This document shows positions 59,684 through 64,000 of a stretch of DNA of 64,000 bases, one piece after another. A model generated the notes under the pieces. The model was given only the letters and a program-made list of their open reading frames with translations, was not told the origin of the DNA and ran no database searches. The stretch's first letter is position 1; the number at the start of each line of letters is the position of its first letter. This stretch comes from Streptomyces humi (GTDB lineage Bacteria > Actinomycetota > Actinomycetes > Streptomycetales > Streptomycetaceae). The position numbers and the translations under genes are program-made. The stretch covers positions 1 through 64,000 of the forward strand of contig NZ_LBMU02000100.1 of assembly GCF_001005085.2 (NCBI RefSeq). The letters are read 5' to 3'.

Positions 59684-60880
59684 GTGGCAGCACCGCAGAA
59701 CTACCTCGCAGTCATCAAGGTCATCGGTGTCGGCGGCGGTGGTGTCAATGCCATCAACCGGATGATCGAGGTCGGCCTCAAGGGCGTCGAGTTCATCGCC
59801 ATCAACACCGACGCGCAGGCGCTGTTGATGAGCGACGCCGACGTCAAGCTCGACGTCGGCCGTGAACTCACCCGCGGACTCGGGGCCGGCGCCAACCCGG
59901 CCGTCGGCCGCAAGGCCGCCGAGGACCACCGCGAGGAGATCGAGGAGGTCCTCAAGGGGGCCGACATGGTCTTCGTGACGGCCGGTGAAGGCGGCGGCAC
60001 CGGCACCGGCGGCGCGCCCGTCGTGGCCAACATCGCGCGCTCCCTCGGCGCCCTCACCATCGGCGTGGTCACCCGCCCCTTCACCTTCGAGGGCCGGCGC
60101 CGCGCCAACCAGGCCGAGGACGGCATCGCCGAACTCCGCGAAGAGGTCGACACCCTCATCGTCATCCCGAACGACCGGCTGCTGTCCATCTCGGACCGCC
60201 AGGTCTCGGTGCTCGACGCCTTCAAGTCGGCCGACCAGGTCCTGCTCTCCGGTGTCCAGGGCATCACCGACCTCATCACCACCCCCGGCCTGATCAACCT
60301 CGACTTCGCCGACGTCAAGTCGGTCATGTCCGAGGCCGGTTCGGCCCTCATGGGCATCGGCTCGGCCCGCGGCGACGACCGCGCGGTGGCCGCCGCCGAG
60401 ATGGCGATCTCCTCGCCGCTCCTGGAGGCCTCCATCGACGGCGCCCGGGGCGTCCTGCTCTCCATCTCCGGCGGCTCCGACCTCGGCCTGTTCGAGATCA
60501 ACGAGGCCGCCCAGCTGGTCAGCGAGGCCGCCCACCCCGAGGCCAACATCATCTTCGGCGCGGTCATCGACGACGCCCTCGGCGACGAGGTCCGGGTCAC
60601 CGTGATCGCGGCCGGCTTCGACGGCGGCCAGCCCCCGGCCCGCCGGGACAACGTCCTCGGCTCGTCCTCGGCCTCCGCGCGCCGTGAGGAGCCCGCCCCG
60701 GCGCGGCAGCCGGAGTCCCGCCCCTCCTTCGGCTCGCTGGGCAGCGTGACCCCCAAGGAGGAGCCGGAGCCGGCCCCCGAGCCGGTGGCCGACATCCCGG
60801 TCGCCCCGCCGGTCCCGCCGTCCCGCTCCTACGCGGACAGCGCGGCCGAGGAACTGGACGTACCGGACTTCCTCAAGTGA
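59684..60880 (+). CDS. ftsZ: Tubulin-like division GTPase FtsZ
   Basis: The 398-aa GTPase polymerises into rings, in Streptomyces mainly into ladders for sporulation septa. Features are VIGVGGGGVNAINRMIE, the tubulin signature GEGGGTGTGGAPVVA (~residue 102), TRPFTFEGRRR, and the T7 loop NLDFADVKSVMSEAGSALMGIG. A disordered linker leads to the conserved C-terminal peptide ELDVPDFLK for SepF binding. The GTG at 59684 begins MAAPQNYLAVIKV. Expression is governed by the promoter region upstream. Confidence 0.98.
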   Translation: MAAPQNYLAVIKVIGVGGGGVNAINRMIEVGLKGVEFIAINTDAQALLMSDADVKLDVGRELTRGLGAGANPAVGRKAAEDHREEIEEVLKGADMVFVTAGEGGGTGTGGAPVVANIARSLGALTIGVVTRPFTFEGRRRANQAEDGIAELREEVDTLIVIPNDRLLSISDRQVSVLDAFKSADQVLLSGVQGITDLITTPGLINLDFADVKSVMSEAGSALMGIGSARGDDRAVAAAEMAISSPLLEASIDGARGVLLSISGGSDLGLFEINEAAQLVSEAAHPEANIIFGAVIDDALGDEVRVTVIAAGFDGGQPPARRDNVLGSSSASARREEPAPARQPESRPSFGSLGSVTPKEEPEPAPEPVADIPVAPPVPPSRSYADSAAEELDVPDFLK

Positions 60881-60890
60881 TCCTTACGAC

Positions 60891-61619
60891 GTGACAGCAC
60901 AGCGCGAGACCGTGAGCGGCGCGCACTTCGCCTTCACCGACAGGTGGGGCGGGGTGAGCGCCGCTCCGTACGAGGAGCTCAACCTGGGCGGGGCGGTCGG
61001 CGACGACCCCGGGTCGGTACGGACCAACCGGGAGATCGCCGCCAAGTCGCTCGGCCTGGACGCCGGCCGGGTGGTCTGGATGAACCAGGTGCACGGGAAC
61101 GACGTGACCGTCGTGGACGAGCCGTGGGGGGAACGGCCGGTGCCGGAGGTCGACGCGGTCGTCACCGCGCGCCGCGGGCTCGCCCTCGCCGTCCTCACCG
61201 CCGACTGCACGCCGGTCCTGCTCGCCGACCCGGTCGCCGGCGTCGTGGGCGCCGCGCACGCGGGCCGGCCCGGGATGGTCGCCGGGGTCGTCCCCGCCAC
61301 CGTCCGGGTCATGACCGAACTCGGCGCCGACCCGGCCCGGATCGTCGCCCGCACCGGACCGGCCGTGTGCGGGCGGTGCTACGAGGTGCCGGAGGCCATG
61401 CGCGCCGAGGTGGCCGCCGTCGAGCCGACGGCGTACGCCGAGACCGGCTGGGGCACTCCCGCGGTCGACGTCAGCGCGGGCGTGCACGCACAGCTCGCGC
61501 GCGCCGGGGTGCGGGATCGGGCGCAGTCGCCGGTGTGCACGCTGGAGTCGGTGGATCACTTCTCGTACCGCCGCGACCGCACCACCGGGCGGCTCGCGGG
61601 CTATGTGTGGCTGGACTGA
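60891..61619 (+). CDS. pgeF: PgeF/YfiH-family (multicopper-fold) protein
   Basis: The 242-aa protein is of the YlmD/PgeF family, formerly polyphenol oxidase-like. In E. coli PgeF removes wrongly incorporated L-Ser from UDP-MurNAc. Metal-site motifs are VHGNDV, LTADCTPVLLADP and GAAHAGRPGM. The last differs from the usual HAGWRG in the Trp-Arg positions. HFSYRRDRTTGR closes the domain. GTG at 60891 is 10 nt after the ftsZ stop. A place in the ftsZ-ylm segment suggests peptidoglycan quality control. Confidence 0.9.
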   Translation: MTAQRETVSGAHFAFTDRWGGVSAAPYEELNLGGAVGDDPGSVRTNREIAAKSLGLDAGRVVWMNQVHGNDVTVVDEPWGERPVPEVDAVVTARRGLALAVLTADCTPVLLADPVAGVVGAAHAGRPGMVAGVVPATVRVMTELGADPARIVARTGPAVCGRCYEVPEAMRAEVAAVEPTAYAETGWGTPAVDVSAGVHAQLARAGVRDRAQSPVCTLESVDHFSYRRDRTTGRLAGYVWLD

Positions 61620-61625
61620 TGGGGC

Positions 61626-62345
61626 ATGACGGACCGTAGGACCGAACTCGCCGGAAACCTGGCGAAAGTGGAGGAGCGCATCGCCGCCGCCTGTGCGGCG
61701 GCCGGGCGCAAGCGCGAAGAGGTGACCCTGATCGTGGTCACCAAGACCTATCCGGCGGACGATGTGCGGCTCCTGTCGGAGCTCGGGGTCCGCCAGGTCG
61801 CCGAGAACCGTGACCAGGACGCGGCCCCCAAGGCCGCCGCGTGTGCGGATCTGCCCCTCAGTTGGCACTTCGTCGGTCAGTTGCAGACCAATAAAGTGCG
61901 ATCCGTGGTGGGTTACGCGGATCTCGTGCAGTCCGTGGACCGTTCCCGGCTCGTGGACGCGCTGTCCAAGGAGGCGGAGCGGGCCGGGCGCGAGGTGGGG
62001 TGCCTGCTCCAGGTCGCGCTCGACGCGGGTGCGAGCGGACGCGGCGAGCGCGGTGGTGTGGCGCCGGGCGGAATCGAAGAGTTGGCCGACCTGGTCGCCA
62101 ATTCGCCGGGCCTGCGGCTCGACGGGCTCATGACCGTCGCCCCGCTCACCGGGGAGTACGCGGGGCGTCCGCGGGCGGCGTTCGAGCGGTTGATGGATTT
62201 GTCGACTGACCTGCGCCGAGCCCATCCGGCTGCGAACATGGTCTCCGCAGGGATGAGTGCGGACCTCGAGGGCGCCGTGGCCGCCGGGGCGACACATGTA
62301 CGCGTCGGCACTGCGGTACTCGGAGTCCGCCCCAGGCTCGGGTAA
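61626..62345 (+). CDS. ylmE: YggS-family PLP-binding protein (YlmE)
   Basis: The 239-aa PLP-binding TIM-barrel protein is of the PLP homeostasis family. The cofactor Lys is in LIVVTKTYPADDV. AENRDQDAAPKAA replaces the common GENRVQE. HFVGQLQTNKVRSVV, RLDGLMTVAPLTGEY and MSAGMSADLEGAVAAGATHVRVG bind phosphate. It lies 6 nt after pgeF. Loss of the homologue usually disturbs vitamin B6 and amino acid pools; a direct division role is unproven. Confidence 0.94.
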   Translation: MTDRRTELAGNLAKVEERIAAACAAAGRKREEVTLIVVTKTYPADDVRLLSELGVRQVAENRDQDAAPKAAACADLPLSWHFVGQLQTNKVRSVVGYADLVQSVDRSRLVDALSKEAERAGREVGCLLQVALDAGASGRGERGGVAPGGIEELADLVANSPGLRLDGLMTVAPLTGEYAGRPRAAFERLMDLSTDLRRAHPAANMVSAGMSADLEGAVAAGATHVRVGTAVLGVRPRLG

Positions 62346-62471
62346 CGTCGCCAAGAAGTCGGACCACAGCAGAAAATATGGTCAATGTCGCCCGATGTGG
62401 GCGCAACGGCCTCGTGGATCGCGGGACTTGGCAGTCGTCACCGATCCACCACAGAGCGGAGGACTCAGAGC

Positions 62472-63113
62472 ATGGCCGGCGCGATGCGCAAGATGGCGGT
62501 CTACCTCGGCCTCGTGGAGGACGATGGTTACGACGGCCGCGGATTCGACCCTGACGACGACTTCGAGCCCGAACTGGACCCGGAGCCCGAGCGGGACCAC
62601 CGGCGGCACGAGCCGTCGCACCAGTCCCACAGTGCACACCAGCCCCAAAGGGACGATTCGGTACGAGTGGTGCAGCCGTCCCCACCGCGCGAACCGGTGT
62701 CGCATTCCGCTTCCGTGTCAGCGGAATCCGGGCGCCCGGCGCGTATCGGCCCCGTGGTGTCCATCACACAAGAACGCGCAAGTCTGGAGAAGAACGCACC
62801 GGTGATCATGCCCAAGGTCGTGTCGGAACGAGAGCCTTACCGGATCACCACGCTTCACCCCCGGACCTACAACGAGGCCCGTACCATCGGGGAACACTTC
62901 CGTGAGGGCACCCCGGTGATCATGAATCTGACTGAGATGGATGACACAGACGCGAAGCGACTTGTCGACTTTGCGGCTGGTTTGGTGTTTGGTCTTCACG
63001 GCAGCATCGAGCGGGTGACGCAGAAGGTGTTCCTGTTGTCTCCTGCTAACGTCGATGTCACGGCGGAGGACAAGGCCCGCATCGCAGAGGGCGGGTTCTT
63101 CAACCAGAGCTGA
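62472..63113 (+). CDS. sepF: Cell division protein SepF
   Basis: The 213-aa FtsZ membrane anchor has an N-terminal amphipathic helix (AGAMRKMAVYLGLVED) and an acidic/His-rich linker (residues ~20-110). The conserved SepF core follows (YRITTLHPRTYNEARTIGEHF, TPVIMNLTEMDDTDAKRLVDFAAGLVFGL, VFLLSPANVDV). It binds the FtsZ C-terminal peptide. The ATG at 62472 lies in a 126-bp gap after ylmE that contains an AT-rich AAAATATGGT, possibly a promoter. Confidence 0.96.
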   Translation: MAGAMRKMAVYLGLVEDDGYDGRGFDPDDDFEPELDPEPERDHRRHEPSHQSHSAHQPQRDDSVRVVQPSPPREPVSHSASVSAESGRPARIGPVVSITQERASLEKNAPVIMPKVVSEREPYRITTLHPRTYNEARTIGEHFREGTPVIMNLTEMDDTDAKRLVDFAAGLVFGLHGSIERVTQKVFLLSPANVDVTAEDKARIAEGGFFNQS

Positions 63114-63163
63114 GACGCAACACCGGTACGAAGCACGGAACAGGGGAGAGGGAAGCACGGATC

Positions 63164-63448
63164 ATGAGCGTGTTCCTGGATGTGATCTACATCGCGCTGA
63201 TGTGCTTCCTCATCGTGCTCATCTTCCGGTTGGTCATGGACTACGTGTTCCAGTTCGCCCGCTCATGGCAACCCGGCAAGGCGATGGTGGTCGTACTTGA
63301 GGCCACCTACACTGTCACCGATCCACCGCTCAAGCTTCTGCGGCGGTTCATCCCGCCGCTGCGTCTCGGGGGCGTGGCGCTCGACCTGTCCTTCTTCGTA
63401 CTGATGATCATCGTCTACATCCTGATCGCGATCGTTGGTCGGCTGTGA
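63164..63448 (+). CDS. YggT-family membrane protein (YlmG)
   Basis: The 94-aa protein has two membrane helices (IYIALMCFLIVLIFRLVMDYV and LDLSFFVLMIIVYILIAIVG) joined by the YggT signature TDPPLKLLRRFIPPLRLGGVALDLS. The family is conserved beside sepF and divIVA in Gram-positive bacteria and affects FtsZ/nucleoid placement in plastids; its bacterial role is unclear. GGGGAGAGGG precedes the ATG. Confidence 0.93.
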   Translation: MSVFLDVIYIALMCFLIVLIFRLVMDYVFQFARSWQPGKAMVVVLEATYTVTDPPLKLLRRFIPPLRLGGVALDLSFFVLMIIVYILIAIVGRL

Positions 63449-63504
63449 TGAGCGATGTGACCTACCGTCTTGCCGAACGCCGACGACTACGTTGAGGTGA
63501 AGAG

Positions 63505-64000
63505 ATGCCGTTGACCCCCGAGGACGTGCGGAACAAGCAGTTCACGACCGTCCGCCTCCGAGAAGGCTATGACGAGGACGAGGTCGATGCCTTCCTCGAC
63601 GAGGTCGAAGCCGAGCTGACCCGTCTGCTCCGCGAGAACGAGGACCTGCGCGCCAAACTGGCCGCGGCCACCCGCGCCGCCGCCCAGAACCAGCAGAACA
63701 TGCGCAAGCCCCCGGAGCCGGACCAGCAGGGCGGCATGCCGCAGCAGGGCGGAATGCCCCAGCAGGGTGGTATGCCGCAGCAGGGTGGTATGCCGCAGCA
63801 GGGCATGCGAGGTCCCGGCGCTCCGGTGCCCGCCGGCATATCGGGCCCGCCGCAGCAGCAGATGGGTGGCCCCATGGGTGGGCCCCCGCAGCTGCCGAGC
63901 GGTGCCCCGCAGCTGCCGGCCGGTCCCAGTGGCCAGGGTCCGCAGGGTCCCGGCCCGATGGGTCAGGGCCCCATGGGTCAGGGTCCGATGGGTCAGGGTC
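63505..64000 (+). CDS. divIVA: DivIVA, polar growth determinant (partial)
   Basis: The first 165 codons are inside the window; the 3' end is cut off. DivIVA marks hyphal tips and drives polar growth, and is essential in Streptomyces. The conserved N-terminal domain MPLTPEDVRNKQFTTVRLRE is followed by GYDEDEVDAFLDEVEAELTR, and a short coiled coil leads to ~residue 60. From residue ~75 a low-complexity region carries tandem QQGGMP units, then GPMGQ units up to the window edge. The second coiled coil expected of the family lies beyond. The ATG at 63505 follows GAGGTGAAG. Confidence 0.97.
   Translation, partial: MPLTPEDVRNKQFTTVRLREGYDEDEVDAFLDEVEAELTRLLRENEDLRAKLAAATRAAAQNQQNMRKPPEPDQQGGMPQQGGMPQQGGMPQQGGMPQQGMRGPGAPVPAGISGPPQQQMGGPMGGPPQLPSGAPQLPAGPSGQGPQGPGPMGQGPMGQGPMGQG

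Overview
The window is a very GC-rich chromosomal segment from a Streptomyces species. The evidence is strong third-position G/C bias, frequent GTG and TTG starts, many 4-nt start/stop overlaps, and a division and cell-wall (dcw) cluster ending in a Q/G/P/M-rich DivIVA. The gene content and order match what I remember of the S. coelicolor glkA-to-divIVA region. No tRNA, rRNA, CRISPR array, transposase or phage gene was recognised.

Layout. (1) 0-9.1 kb, mostly central metabolism and regulation: an ArsA-like ATPase, a DUF5304-type protein, ROK glucokinase GlkA, a nuclease-fold protein, a membrane protein coupled to an Est30-like esterase, a PlsC-type acyltransferase, the MacS/MacR-type two-component pair and a phosphofructokinase. 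(2) 9.2-15 kb: fused anthranilate synthase behind a trp attenuator with a WWW leader peptide; divergent class II DAHP synthase; an iron-box-associated Bfd convergent with bacterioferritin; a molybdopterin oxidoreductase; and a His-rich DUF4396 membrane protein whose promoter contains a CsoR-type copper operator. (3) 15.2-20.7 kb, accessory: a Crp-family regulator, then four translationally coupled genes. They encode a nucleotidyl-cyclase-like protein, a P-loop/helical-repeat protein, an SPFH/band-7 protein and a PycTM-like membrane effector. The first two share a near-identical amyloid-like motif. This is the best candidate for an undescribed, Pycsar-like signalling or defence system. (4) 20.7-31.9 kb: endonuclease IV, a PASTA Ser/Thr kinase, a MarR pair, a TPP-riboswitch-controlled thiO-thiS-thiG operon, a ferredoxin-reductase-like flavoprotein, an Rv2175c-family DNA-binding protein, thiE, metF and a membrane protein with a Tyr/Gln/Gly-rich tail. 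(5) 31.9-40.6 kb: a phytoene-desaturase-like flavoprotein, a DUF4126 membrane protein with a MacR-like site upstream, an ABC-like ATPase/YhgE-Pip/TetR operon, a HEPN-type protein, a methyltransferase and DUF3040. (6) 40.8-46.5 kb: a moxR-DUF58-transglutaminase operon and a beta-carbonic anhydrase. (7) 46.6-64 kb: the dcw cluster rsmH-ftsL-ftsI-murE-murF-mraY-murD-ftsW-murG-ftsQ-ftsZ-pgeF-ylmE-sepF-yggT-divIVA, with divIVA cut by the window end.

How the genes work together. The dcw genes make lipid II and build the division and sporulation septum. The PASTA kinase, the Rv2175c-like protein and DAHP synthase lie near dcw here as they do in mycobacteria. TrpEG and DAHP synthase supply the aromatic/tryptophan route. 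The ThiOSG and ThiE modules supply thiamine.
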